Assembly (NCBI RefSeq): GCF_003003265.1
Contig: NZ_PVTL01000011.1
Coordinates: 26,443-90,442 of the forward strand
Length of the DNA: 64,000 nucleotides
From: Glaciihabitans tibetensis
Lineage (GTDB): Bacteria > Actinomycetota > Actinomycetes > Actinomycetales > Microbacteriaceae
Direction: 5' to 3'
The position numbers were made by a program, and so were the translations under genes. The notes below the pieces were generated by a model that worked only from the letters and a program-made list of their open reading frames with translations, did no database searches and was not told the origin of the DNA. Positions 27,982-36,244 of this stretch are shown in pieces (the first letter of the stretch is position 1; each line of letters starts with the position of its first letter).

Positions 27982-29694
27982 CTAGCTCCGGGTATGACCG
28001 GCTGCAGAGCGCTCCGCCTCGGACACAGTGGAGCGGGAATCGTCGCCGGGAAGGGTGATCGCGCCGGTCTGGGGAAGGGAGTTCATGTCTCCCCCGGTCA
28101 CGTCCACCAGGTCGTTGCTCTCCTGCGTTTCTGCGAGCTGCTCGATTCCGGTCTTGGTTCCGAGCTCCGCCTTGGGCAGGAAGATGATGCACAGCAGGCT
28201 GATGAAGGCGAGCGGGGTGGCAATCAGGAATATCTCCCCGATGCCCTGCCCATACGCCGACTCGACGAGGATCCGCACCGGGGTAGACAGCGACTCGACG
28301 TTCGGGATGGTGCCGCTGGCGAGGGTGGCCAGCTCGTCGGCGGGAGCGGAAACGCTGGAGATGCCGTCGCCGACGATCGTGGAGACCCGCGACGCGAGCA
28401 CGGCACCGAGCACGGACACGCCGAGCGTTCCGCCGAGGCTGCGGAAGAACGCGACGGCCGAGCTGGCCGCGCCAATCTGCCGCACATCCACCGAGTTCTG
28501 CACCACGAGCACAAGGTTCTGCATCACCATGCCGAGGCCGAGACCCATGAGGCCGATGTAAATCGAGACGAGCACGATGTCCGTGTCGAACCGCAGGGTC
28601 GACATGAGTGCCAGCGCCACCGTCAGGATGCTGGCGCCCAGCACCATCCAGCGCTTCCACTTTCCGGTGCGGCTGATGAGGACGCCGATGGTGGTGGATG
28701 CCACGAGCGAACCGACAACCTGGGGAAGGCTGAGCAGTCCCGACTGGGTCGGGGTCGCACCACGGCTGAGCTGCCAGTACTGGCTGAGGAAGACGGATGC
28801 CGCGAAGAGTGCCACACCCACGGTGAGGCTCGCAAAGACGACGAGCGAGAAGCTGCGGTTACGGAAGAGCTCCATCGGGAGGATGGGCTCCTTCACCCGC
28901 AGCTCGACGATGACGGCCGCGATGAGCAGCACACCGGAGCCGACGGCCATCACCCAGGAGGTGGCGGATCCCCACTCGAACTGGTTGCCCGCGAGCGAGA
29001 CCCAGATGAGGAGGAGCGAGACTCCCGCGGTGATGAGAATGGCGCCGAAGTAGTCGATGGAGACGGCGCGGCGCGGCCGCGGCGGGAGCTTGAGGGTGCG
29101 CTGGATCAGAATGAGCGCGACGATGGCGAACGGAACGGAGACGTAGAAGTTCCAGCGCCAGCCGATCGAGTCGGTGAGCACTCCCCCGAGGAGCGGTCCT
29201 CCCGCAGTGCCCACCGCGATGACGGCGCCGAGCAGTCCGACGTAGCGACCACGCTCGCGCGGGGAGATGATGTCGGAGATCAGCACCTGCACGAGTGAGA
29301 TGAGCCCGCCCGCGCCGAGTCCCTGCAGCACGCGGAAGACGATGAGCGTGCCGGTGTCCTGGGACAGGCCGGCCAGTGCGGAGCCGAGCACAAAAACGAC
29401 CAGCGAGATCTGCACCAGCATCTTGCGGTTGAACAGGTCAGCGAGCTTGCCCCAGATCGGTGTGGACACGGTGGTGGCGAGCAGGGTGGAGGTGACGACC
29501 CAGGTGTAGGCGGTCTGGTCACCCTTCAGGTCGGAGATGATGCGTGGCAGCGACGTCGACACAACGGTCGACGCAAGCACTGCGACAAACAATCCCATGA
29601 GGAGGCCGGACAAGGCCTCGAGCACCTGGCGGTGCGTCATAGGCGCCGCGGACGGCGCGGTGTCAATGGAAGACACGGTGTGCCTGGAAGACAA
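27982..29694 (-). CDS. MFS drug exporter, DHA2 (14-TM) family
   Basis: 570 residues with about 14 hydrophobic segments. It has the MFS motif A-like GKLADLFNRKMLV, motif B LVFRVLQGLGAGGL-like sequence, and motif C AVGTAGGPLLGGVL typical of proton-driven drug exporters. It has a hydrophilic C-terminal tail of about 60 residues. The frame opens with a TTG at 29694 preceded by AAGGGG at 8 nt; an ATG at 29640 is a possible shorter start. Its partner is the downstream MarR gene. The substrate is unknown. Confidence 0.92.
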   Translation of the reverse strand: MSSRHTVSSIDTAPSAAPMTHRQVLEALSGLLMGLFVAVLASTVVSTSLPRIISDLKGDQTAYTWVVTSTLLATTVSTPIWGKLADLFNRKMLVQISLVVFVLGSALAGLSQDTGTLIVFRVLQGLGAGGLISLVQVLISDIISPRERGRYVGLLGAVIAVGTAGGPLLGGVLTDSIGWRWNFYVSVPFAIVALILIQRTLKLPPRPRRAVSIDYFGAILITAGVSLLLIWVSLAGNQFEWGSATSWVMAVGSGVLLIAAVIVELRVKEPILPMELFRNRSFSLVVFASLTVGVALFAASVFLSQYWQLSRGATPTQSGLLSLPQVVGSLVASTTIGVLISRTGKWKRWMVLGASILTVALALMSTLRFDTDIVLVSIYIGLMGLGLGMVMQNLVLVVQNSVDVRQIGAASSAVAFFRSLGGTLGVSVLGAVLASRVSTIVGDGISSVSAPADELATLASGTIPNVESLSTPVRILVESAYGQGIGEIFLIATPLAFISLLCIIFLPKAELGTKTGIEQLAETQESNDLVDVTGGDMNSLPQTGAITLPGDDSRSTVSEAERSAAGHTRS

Positions 29695-29750
29695 TGTAGT
29701 TACCCCTTAAATGCCGAAACCCCCACGCTCAGCGGTGAGGGTCTCGATCG

Positions 29751-29793
29751 GTTGATCTATGTCAACTATAAGCCTTAGTTGTCAGGTGTCAAC
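29751..29793 (-). promoter_or_regulatory. Strong promoter with two MarR-like operators
   Basis: On the minus strand, TTGACA (29787-29792) and TATAGT (29765-29770) are separated by 16 bp. Two palindromes of the form GTTG-N8-CAAC lie at 29778-29793, over the -35, and 29751-29766, over the start site. Their layout suggests tight repression of the MFS-marR operon. Confidence 0.7.
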
Positions 29794-29818
29794 CAAAATT
29801 TTGCAGAAAGTGCACATT

Positions 29819-29873
29819 ACGCTCCCAGCGGACGCGGACGCTCCCAGCGGACGCCTACGCTCCCAGCGGACGC
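29819..29873. repeat. 19-bp tandem repeat x3 at the 3' end of hisS
   Basis: ACGCTCCCAGCGGACGC occurs at 29819, 29838 and 29857, period 19. The last copy holds the final codons and stop of hisS; the others lie past the stop, between hisS and the MFS promoter. Confidence 0.85.
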
Positions 29874-31186
29874 CGCTCCAGGCTGGCAGCGTCGACCGTG
29901 CTCGCCGACACAAACGCGAAGTGCGTGAAACCTTCCGCGGCGAGCGCATCGAACAGCAGCTTGACGTTCTTGACCCGGCGCACCAACCGCACCCGCGTGC
30001 CCTCGTTGATCAGCTGGCTCTTCAGCACGGCGAGCGTGGCGGGCGAGACATCCGCGTCGTGCACAAGAGCGATGGAGGCGGTGCTCGCGTCTTCTGGCAA
30101 CTCGACGAGGTCGACCAGGCGTTCGAAGCCGAGGGAGAATCCGGTCGCCGGCACGTCGGTACCGAGGAATCGCCCGATCATGCCGTCATACCGACCGCCT
30201 CCCCCGAGCGAGTAGCCAAGCGAGGGGTGGGCGACTTCGAAGATGGGGCCGGTGTAGTACCCCATTCCGCGCACGAGGAACGGGTCGAACTCGATCAGCG
30301 GCGCCGGCGACGAGGCGCCATCTCCCGAGGCGCCAGCTCCCAAGGAGCCACCCGCCCGGGCTGCGTCGACGGCGGCACCGAGACCGGCGAGTTCGGCGAT
30401 GACCGAGGCGTCGACTCCGTCGGGCAGGGCCCTGCTGATCGCTTCGATTCCGAACGGAAGGTCATTGCCGAGGCTCGGACGAGCGAAGTACCCCTCGAGC
30501 GCATCGACCGCCGAGGAACTCGCGCCGCGCTCGCGCAGCTCGCTCACCACCCCCGACTCCCCCACCTTGTCGAGCTTGTCGATCGTGATGAGCACCTGGT
30601 CGTGTTCCTCGGCCGGGAAGCCGAAGGCGTTCAGCATTCCGATCAGTAGCCGGCGGTCGTTGATGCGGATGGTGCATCCCCCGAGTCCGAGGGCGTCCAG
30701 GGCAGCGGACGTCGCGATGAGCAGCTCAACCTCGGCCAGCACACCGGCCTCGCCAATAATGTCGATGTCGCACTGCACAAACTGGCGATAGCGACCCTTC
30801 TGGGGCCGTTCGGCGCGCCACACGGGCGCGATCTGGATCGACCGGAACACCGCGGGGAGCTCGGAACGGTGGCTGGCGTAGAACCGCGCGAGGGGAACCG
30901 TGAGGTCGAAGCGCAGCCCGAGGTCGGCCAGGTCGAGGGCATCCCGGGCGGCCGCAAAGTTCTCGGCGGTGAGTCCGCGCTTGAGCACACCGAAGGCGAG
31001 CTTCTCGTTGTCGCCACCGAGGCCGGCGTGCAGGCGGGCGCTGTCCTCCATGACCGGCGTTTCGATCTCGTCGAAGCCGTGGGCACGGTAGGTCGAGCGG
31101 ATGACGCCGAGCACACGTTCGCGTCGTGCTTTGTCAGCGGGGAGGAAGTCGCGCATGCCGCGCGGAGGGTTGACGGGAGAAGCCAT
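29855..31186 (-). CDS. hisS: Histidyl-tRNA synthetase
   Basis: 443 residues from ATG 31186, close to the family norm. Class II aaRS motif 1 (PPRGMRDFLPADKARRERV), motif 2 with VFRSIQIAPVWRAERPQKGRYRQFVQCDIDIIG, the histidine-specific motif LVRGMGYYTGPIFEV, motif 3 (GTDVPATGFSLGFERL) and the C-terminal anticodon-binding domain are all visible. It charges tRNA-His in the cytoplasm. A 20-residue Gly/Ser/Ala-rich insert (GGSLGAGASGDGASSPAP) precedes the RGMGYYTG motif. A much longer upstream frame is chance reading antisense to the ABC ATPase gene. The 3' end carries a tandem repeat. Confidence 0.95.
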   Translation of the reverse strand: MASPVNPPRGMRDFLPADKARRERVLGVIRSTYRAHGFDEIETPVMEDSARLHAGLGGDNEKLAFGVLKRGLTAENFAAARDALDLADLGLRFDLTVPLARFYASHRSELPAVFRSIQIAPVWRAERPQKGRYRQFVQCDIDIIGEAGVLAEVELLIATSAALDALGLGGCTIRINDRRLLIGMLNAFGFPAEEHDQVLITIDKLDKVGESGVVSELRERGASSSAVDALEGYFARPSLGNDLPFGIEAISRALPDGVDASVIAELAGLGAAVDAARAGGSLGAGASGDGASSPAPLIEFDPFLVRGMGYYTGPIFEVAHPSLGYSLGGGGRYDGMIGRFLGTDVPATGFSLGFERLVDLVELPEDASTASIALVHDADVSPATLAVLKSQLINEGTRVRLVRRVKNVKLLFDALAAEGFTHFAFVSASTVDAASLERRPLGA

Positions 31187-31268
31187 GTGTCGATTCTCTC
31201 GCACCCGGCCAGTCGAATCATCCTCGGGATTGACGCGCGTGGGAGCCCCGTGTCGGTAGGTTGGCCCC

Positions 31269-32207
31269 ATGAACAGTTCGCAGAGCCTCGCCGACGGAAT
31301 CGTGGTGGAGCACGTTTCCCGGTCATTCGGGCAGGTACATGCCGTCCGGGATGCCTCCCTCGTCGCAGTTCCCGGAAAGGTGACCGCGCTCATCGGCCCC
31401 AACGGCTCCGGCAAAACCACGCTCATGCTGATGCTGGCGTCGCTGCTGCGGCCGGACGGCGGCACGATCCGCATCGGCGGGCACGACCCGTTGGCCGATC
31501 CCGCCGCCGTGCGGGCGGCGCTCGGCTGGATGCCCGACGTGCTCGGCTCCTGGAACGCTCTCACCGTGCGGGCGACCCTCGAGATGACCGGCCGGCTATA
31601 CCGGATGGACCGGGCCGCCGCCGCGGCCCGCGCGGCCGACCTGCTCAGCACCGTCGGACTGGCGGAGCTGGCCGACCAGCCCACCCGCGTTCTCTCCCGC
31701 GGGCAAAAACAGCGACTGAGTCTCGGCCGGGCTCTCGTGCACAACCCGGCCGTGCTTCTGCTCGACGAGCCGGCATCCGGGCTCGACCCGGTCGCGAGGG
31801 TGGAACTGCGCCAGCTCGTCCGGCGGGTCGCGGCGGAGGGAAAAACGGTGCTGGTCTCCAGCCACGTGCTGGCGGAGCTCGACGAGATGGCCGACACCGC
31901 GGTGTATCTCGACCGCGGCGTGAGCGCCTCGGCGGAGAGCATCGCCCAGACCAAGACGACCCTGCGCACGTGGCGGATCCGGTCCTCCGCACCGGCCGCG
32001 CTCCTCGCCGCTCTCGGCGCCGCCAGAATCGGCCCCGAGACGATCGTGGCCGACCGCGGTGAGCTGCTCGTGCCGCTCACCGGCGAAGGCGCCGCAGCAG
32101 CCCTGCTGGCCGAGCTCGTGACAGCGGGCGTTCCCATCAGCACCTTTGCTCCCGCCGTCGGCGACCTCGAACACACCTTCCTCGACCTCAGCAAGGGAAA
32201 CTCGTGA
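31269..32207 (+). CDS. ABC transporter ATP-binding protein
   Basis: 312 residues: Walker A (GPNGSGKTT), Q-loop region, signature LSRGQKQRLSLGRAL and Walker B (VLLLDEPASGLDPVARVEL), followed by a C-terminal extension of about 90 residues seen in exporter ATPases of the ABC-2 group. It powers the permease encoded next, with which it overlaps by GTGA. A TAGGTT hexamer 6 nt before the ATG suggests a leaderless start. It is divergent from hisS. The substrate is unknown. Confidence 0.92.
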   Translation: MNSSQSLADGIVVEHVSRSFGQVHAVRDASLVAVPGKVTALIGPNGSGKTTLMLMLASLLRPDGGTIRIGGHDPLADPAAVRAALGWMPDVLGSWNALTVRATLEMTGRLYRMDRAAAAARAADLLSTVGLAELADQPTRVLSRGQKQRLSLGRALVHNPAVLLLDEPASGLDPVARVELRQLVRRVAAEGKTVLVSSHVLAELDEMADTAVYLDRGVSASAESIAQTKTTLRTWRIRSSAPAALLAALGAARIGPETIVADRGELLVPLTGEGAAAALLAELVTAGVPISTFAPAVGDLEHTFLDLSKGNS

Positions 32208-33271
32208 ACGCCTTCCTCTCGGGAACCCAAGTCATCCTGTCCCTGGAGCTGCGCCAGCGGGTGCGCGGCACTGCCTGGTACGTGCTGCTCGGCATTTTCG
32301 TTGTCCTCGTCGCCATTGTCACGATCCTGCTCAGTATCGCGCTGACCGGGTTCGGCGTCATGGGTTCCGGTGACGCCGGCGGCAACATCTACTCCGCCAT
32401 CATCTACTTCGTGCTGCTGCTCGGCACGCTGGTGGCTCCGGCGTTGAGCGGCAATGCCATCAACGGTGACCGGGACGCGGGCACCCTCGCCACGACGCAG
32501 GTCACCCTTGTGACCACGGGCCAGATCGTGGTGGGCAAGTTTTTGGCCGCCTGGATCACCGCCCTCGCCTTTCTCGCAGCGTCGGTGCCGTTTCTGATCT
32601 ACGCGTGGCTGGTCGGGGGCCTGAGCGTCACCTCGATCGTCGTGTCTATCGTTGTGCTCGCGATCGAGCTCGGCATCGTCGCGGCCATCGGGGTCGGGCT
32701 CTCGGGAATCATCACGCGCCCGCTGATTTCCATCGTGGCGACCTATCTCGCCGTCGCGACCCTGAGCGTCGGCACGCTGATCGCGTTCAGTCTGGGAGGG
32801 TTCGCCGTCCAGAGCACCGTTGTCTCCACGAGCTCCTATGGCATGACCTACTCAGATTCGGGCGAGCCGCTCGGCTGCTCTCCGGCAACAACCTCCACCT
32901 ACGAAACCCCGCGCTTCGACTACCTCTGGGGCATCCTCGTCGCAAACCCCTACGTCGTGCTCGCGGACGCCGTACCGACCAGCTATGACCAAGCCGGCAA
33001 CCCGCAGGATCTCTTCGGATACATAAAGTACGGGGTGCGCACGGCACAGGTGACGCCGGACCTGACGGTCGAATACGACGAGTGCACGGAGGGCGTTGGC
33101 GGCTACATGGATCAGGGGCCCACCGCGCAGGAGACCATCGACTCCACGGTTCCCGGCTGGTTTGTGGGTCTCGCGATCCAGACGCTGCTCGGGGCTGGCG
33201 CCCTGGTCGGTGCCTGGGCGCGCACGCGCACCCCGGCGGGCAAGCTCCCCACGGGCAGCAGAATCGCCTAG
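32204..33271 (+). CDS. ABC-2 type transporter permease
   Basis: 355 residues with about six hydrophobic segments. One membrane segment lies near residues 25-50, followed by the cluster SAIIYFVLLLGTLVAPALSGNAINGDRDAGTLATTQVT, a hallmark of ABC-2 exporters (E/DR-x-GTL near the second helix). An extracellular loop of roughly 100 residues, with three or more cysteines and many Tyr/Thr, sits before the last membrane helix. It pairs with the upstream ATPase. Start GTG at 32204 overlaps the ATPase stop. Confidence 0.88.
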   Translation: MNAFLSGTQVILSLELRQRVRGTAWYVLLGIFVVLVAIVTILLSIALTGFGVMGSGDAGGNIYSAIIYFVLLLGTLVAPALSGNAINGDRDAGTLATTQVTLVTTGQIVVGKFLAAWITALAFLAASVPFLIYAWLVGGLSVTSIVVSIVVLAIELGIVAAIGVGLSGIITRPLISIVATYLAVATLSVGTLIAFSLGGFAVQSTVVSTSSYGMTYSDSGEPLGCSPATTSTYETPRFDYLWGILVANPYVVLADAVPTSYDQAGNPQDLFGYIKYGVRTAQVTPDLTVEYDECTEGVGGYMDQGPTAQETIDSTVPGWFVGLAIQTLLGAGALVGAWARTRTPAGKLPTGSRIA

Positions 33272-33290
33272 CGCGCGTCGGTCCGCGACG

Positions 33291-33364
33291 GGTCAGTCGA
33301 TGGCAGGTCAGTCCGTGGCGGGTCAGTCCGTCGCGGATCAGTCCGGGCGGATCAGTCGGCGGCG
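33291..33364. repeat. 15-bp tandem repeat x5 running into the mazG stop
   Basis: Units of the form GGTCAGTCCGTGGCG start at 33291, 33306, 33321, 33336 (14 bp) and 33350. The last covers the final mazG codons. The array fills most of the gap between the convergent permease and mazG genes. Confidence 0.8.
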
Positions 33365-34068
33365 GGCAGCCCGATGATGCCGGCATCGGCGGAATCGCCC
33401 ACGGTGGCGGCGCGGAGCTCGTGCTCCATCTCGCGCATCTCCTCCTGCAGGTCCCGCAGGGTCGAGCGCAGCGCGCGTTCGGCGTCGAGGCCTCCCGCGC
33501 GAGCGGAGGAAACGATCGCCAGCAGCAGCGAGCCGAGCTCCTCCTCGTCCTCGACGGCGATGGCCGGGGGCGCGTCGGTCTCGATCAGCCCGAGCTTTTC
33601 GGCGCGGCCGAGCACCTTCGAGGCGAGGGCCAGGGACGGCATCCCCTGCGGGATCCCGTCCAGCACGCTCGTGCGCCCCGGCTTCTCGACCTTCTTCAGG
33701 TCGTCCCAGACCGCGATGACGTCCTCAGCGGTTTCCGCGGTGGCGTCCCCAAAGACGTGCGGATGCCGCCCCACCATCTTGGCCGTCATGGCCGCGGCCA
33801 CATCCTCGATAGTGAATTCCTCGCCCGGGGTGTGTTCGGCCAGGTCGGAGTGAAATAACACCTGGTAGAGCACGTCACCGAGCTCTTCGATGAGATCCTC
33901 ACGGCTGCCCGATTCGATCGCCTCGACCAGCTCGTGGCTCTCTTCGATCAGGTACTGCACGAGCGATTCGTGGGTCTGCTCCCGATCCCAGGCGCAGCCG
34001 CCCGGGGCGCGCAGCCGTGCGAGTACCGCGATCAACTCGTCGAGTTTGGGGTGGGGCGTGTGCGTCAT
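33352..34068 (-). CDS. mazG: Nucleoside triphosphate pyrophosphohydrolase MazG
   Basis: 238 residues. The N-terminal MazG domain has CAWDREQTHESLVQYLIEESHELVEAIE and the EELGDVLYQVLFHSDLAE metal site (ExxE...D pattern), with the GRHPHVFGDA motif. The second half is a shorter helical domain. It cleaves NTPs to NMP and pyrophosphate and clears noncanonical or stress nucleotides. In actinobacteria it usually lies between mfd and eno; here accessory genes separate it from both. Its 3' end lies in a 15-bp tandem repeat. Confidence 0.93.
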   Translation of the reverse strand: MTHTPHPKLDELIAVLARLRAPGGCAWDREQTHESLVQYLIEESHELVEAIESGSREDLIEELGDVLYQVLFHSDLAEHTPGEEFTIEDVAAAMTAKMVGRHPHVFGDATAETAEDVIAVWDDLKKVEKPGRTSVLDGIPQGMPSLALASKVLGRAEKLGLIETDAPPAIAVEDEEELGSLLLAIVSSARAGGLDAERALRSTLRDLQEEMREMEHELRAATVGDSADAGIIGLPAAD

Positions 34069-34144
34069 ACGGCCAGCCTACGGCCGCGCAGCGAGCCCTC
34101 GGCCGGACCCGGCGCGCGGCCAGACCGCCGGCGCGCGGCTGCGA

Positions 34145-36235
34145 CTATTCGGCGATGACGGAGTACAGCGCGGCCTGCTCCGGGGCGAGCATCGGCCGAG
34201 CCAACCCCACCGTCTCCAGCACCCTTCCCGGCAGGCTCACTCCGCCTGACTCCAGCCAGGCGGGGGGCCGGGTCTGGATGAGCTGCGCGTTGGCACCGGC
34301 GGTCACCGCGGTAACCCGGTAAACGGTGTCGGGGGCGAGTCCGACAAAGCGCAGGGCGGGCGGGATCGCGGAGCCCGGTGCCGCCATCGACACCTGCGCG
34401 AACACGGCGCGCTGCTGGTCGGCAGACACCACCCCGTGCAGCTGCACGGCCGGGTCGGAGCTGTCGGCACGCACCACGGTGCCGCCGTGCAGAAGCTCGC
34501 GCAGCTGCTTGTACAGCCCGATCCACTCCGCGATCTGCGCATGTTCCGCGCCGCTCGCGACGGTCAGGTCCCACTCGATCCCAGCGTTGCCGAACAGCGC
34601 CGTCGCGAAACGGAAGGCGAGGTCCGAGCTGCGCATCGTCGTGTGCGAACGGGCGGCGCCGAGATGGCTGCCGAGGTACTCCGGTGGGATAAGAAGTCCG
34701 GTGTAGCGCTGGATTTCCTGGCGTTCGAGGGGGTCGTTGGTGTCGCTCGTCCAGACACGGTCGACCCGCTCCAGAATTCCCAGGTCGATGCGCGCTCCAC
34801 CGGAGGCGCACGACTCGATTTCCAGTGTCGGATGCGCCGTCCGCACCGCGTCGATCAGGCGGTAGAGCGCGGTGGTCTGCCGGTGCGCCGAACCGGAGAG
34901 GAGATCGCGGTTGTGATCCCACTTGAGGTAGGCCACCGGGTACTCCTCCAACAGCGCGTTCAGGCGGCCGAGGAGGTAGTCGAACACCTCCGGGTTGCCG
35001 AGGTCGAGCGCCTGCTGGTTGCGCCAGGTGTGTGCGGACGGGCCGCCGAGGATCCATTCGGGATGCCGCCGGGCGAGGTCAGAGTCGGGGTTCACCATCT
35101 CCGGCTCAACCCACAACCCGAAGTCCATCCCGGCTGCGTGCACGCGGTCGATGAGCGGATGCAGCCCTTCCGGCCAGGTCACCGCATCGACGAACCAGTC
35201 GCCGAGCGCGCGGCGGTCATCGCTGCGGCCGGTGAACCAGCCGTCGTCGAGGACGAACCGTTCCACACCCACGTGCGCCGCGGCATCCACCAAGGGCGCG
35301 ATCTGCTCCATACCCTGGTCGAAGTAGACCGCCTCCCAGGAGTTGAGCACGACGGGTCGCGGCGAGGTGATGGTCGACCAGGACCGAATCCACGGGTGCA
35401 GTCGCGCGGAAAGGCCGTCAAGACCGTCGACGGAGTGGACGGCAATGCTCCAGGGCGTCGAATAGCTGCCACCCGGAACGACGCTGACCTCGCCGGGCGC
35501 GAGCAGTTCGCCGAGGCCGAGCACAACCCGGCCGAGCGGGCTGCTTTCCGCCCAGGTGCGTTTGTCGCCGCTCCAGGCCAGGTGCGTCGCCCACACCTCG
35601 CCCGCGCGGAATCCGTATCCCGCGGCGCCAATGACCGTGAGGAACGCATCGTCGTGGCCGGGGCGGCCGTGCCGGGACTCGCGGCTCCAGGTGCCGTGGG
35701 CGAGGGCGGTGCGCTGCGGACGCCTCTCGTGAGTCCACAGCCCGGTGAAGTCGAGAATTTCGCGCGCGCGATCGGGCACCGGCAGTACGACGTCGAGCGA
35801 ACCAAGTTCGAACGCGGTGGCGCCCCGGTTGGTGAGGGTATGCCTCAGCCGCAGCACCCCGTGGGGTGTCAGCTCAAGCTCGACGGTGACGGTGACCGCG
35901 GCCGCGGCATCCACCAGCACAAATTCGCGGCAGAGGCCGCTGCCGGTCACCCGATCGAGGCTGAGATCAAACTCTATGGTGGGCGACCCCGCGCGGTGGC
36001 CGCTGATGGCTGGTCGACCGCTCCAGCCCTCGCGGAGGGTCGGGAGCAGGCTGAGGCGCAGCGGCACATCGAGCGAGCTGGGGCCGATCGCGGGCACGGT
36101 GGCGTCGGCGACCGATGCGAGGCTGATCTCTGACAATTCGCCGAGATCTGCGCCCCAGTGAACAAGGACGGGCACCCGCGTGCCGCGGGCATCAATTACG
36201 AGGCTGACGCCCGCGGCACGAAGGTGAATGATCAT
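34145..36235 (-). CDS. Alpha-galactosidase, GH36
   Basis: 696 residues: an N-terminal beta-sandwich, a central TIM barrel, and a C-terminal beta domain as in GH36. The nucleophile is D440 in AYLKWDHNRDL, and the acid/base is D498 in WTSDTNDP. A supporting motif VLDDGWFTGRSDDRRALGDW and ESCASGGARID are visible. It removes terminal alpha-galactose from oligosaccharides such as raffinose or melibiose, and has no signal peptide. It is the last gene of the galactoside operon, 9 bp after the binding-protein gene, so uptake comes before intracellular cleavage. Confidence 0.94.
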   Translation of the reverse strand: MIIHLRAAGVSLVIDARGTRVPVLVHWGADLGELSEISLASVADATVPAIGPSSLDVPLRLSLLPTLREGWSGRPAISGHRAGSPTIEFDLSLDRVTGSGLCREFVLVDAAAAVTVTVELELTPHGVLRLRHTLTNRGATAFELGSLDVVLPVPDRAREILDFTGLWTHERRPQRTALAHGTWSRESRHGRPGHDDAFLTVIGAAGYGFRAGEVWATHLAWSGDKRTWAESSPLGRVVLGLGELLAPGEVSVVPGGSYSTPWSIAVHSVDGLDGLSARLHPWIRSWSTITSPRPVVLNSWEAVYFDQGMEQIAPLVDAAAHVGVERFVLDDGWFTGRSDDRRALGDWFVDAVTWPEGLHPLIDRVHAAGMDFGLWVEPEMVNPDSDLARRHPEWILGGPSAHTWRNQQALDLGNPEVFDYLLGRLNALLEEYPVAYLKWDHNRDLLSGSAHRQTTALYRLIDAVRTAHPTLEIESCASGGARIDLGILERVDRVWTSDTNDPLERQEIQRYTGLLIPPEYLGSHLGAARSHTTMRSSDLAFRFATALFGNAGIEWDLTVASGAEHAQIAEWIGLYKQLRELLHGGTVVRADSSDPAVQLHGVVSADQQRAVFAQVSMAAPGSAIPPALRFVGLAPDTVYRVTAVTAGANAQLIQTRPPAWLESGGVSLPGRVLETVGLARPMLAPEQAALYSVIAE

Positions 36236-36244
36236 CGTGAAACG

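Noticed and set aside
31187..32230. N-terminal extension of hisS to 791 residues
   Set aside because: The extension is antisense to the ABC ATPase gene, low complexity, and not part of any histidyl-tRNA synthetase.
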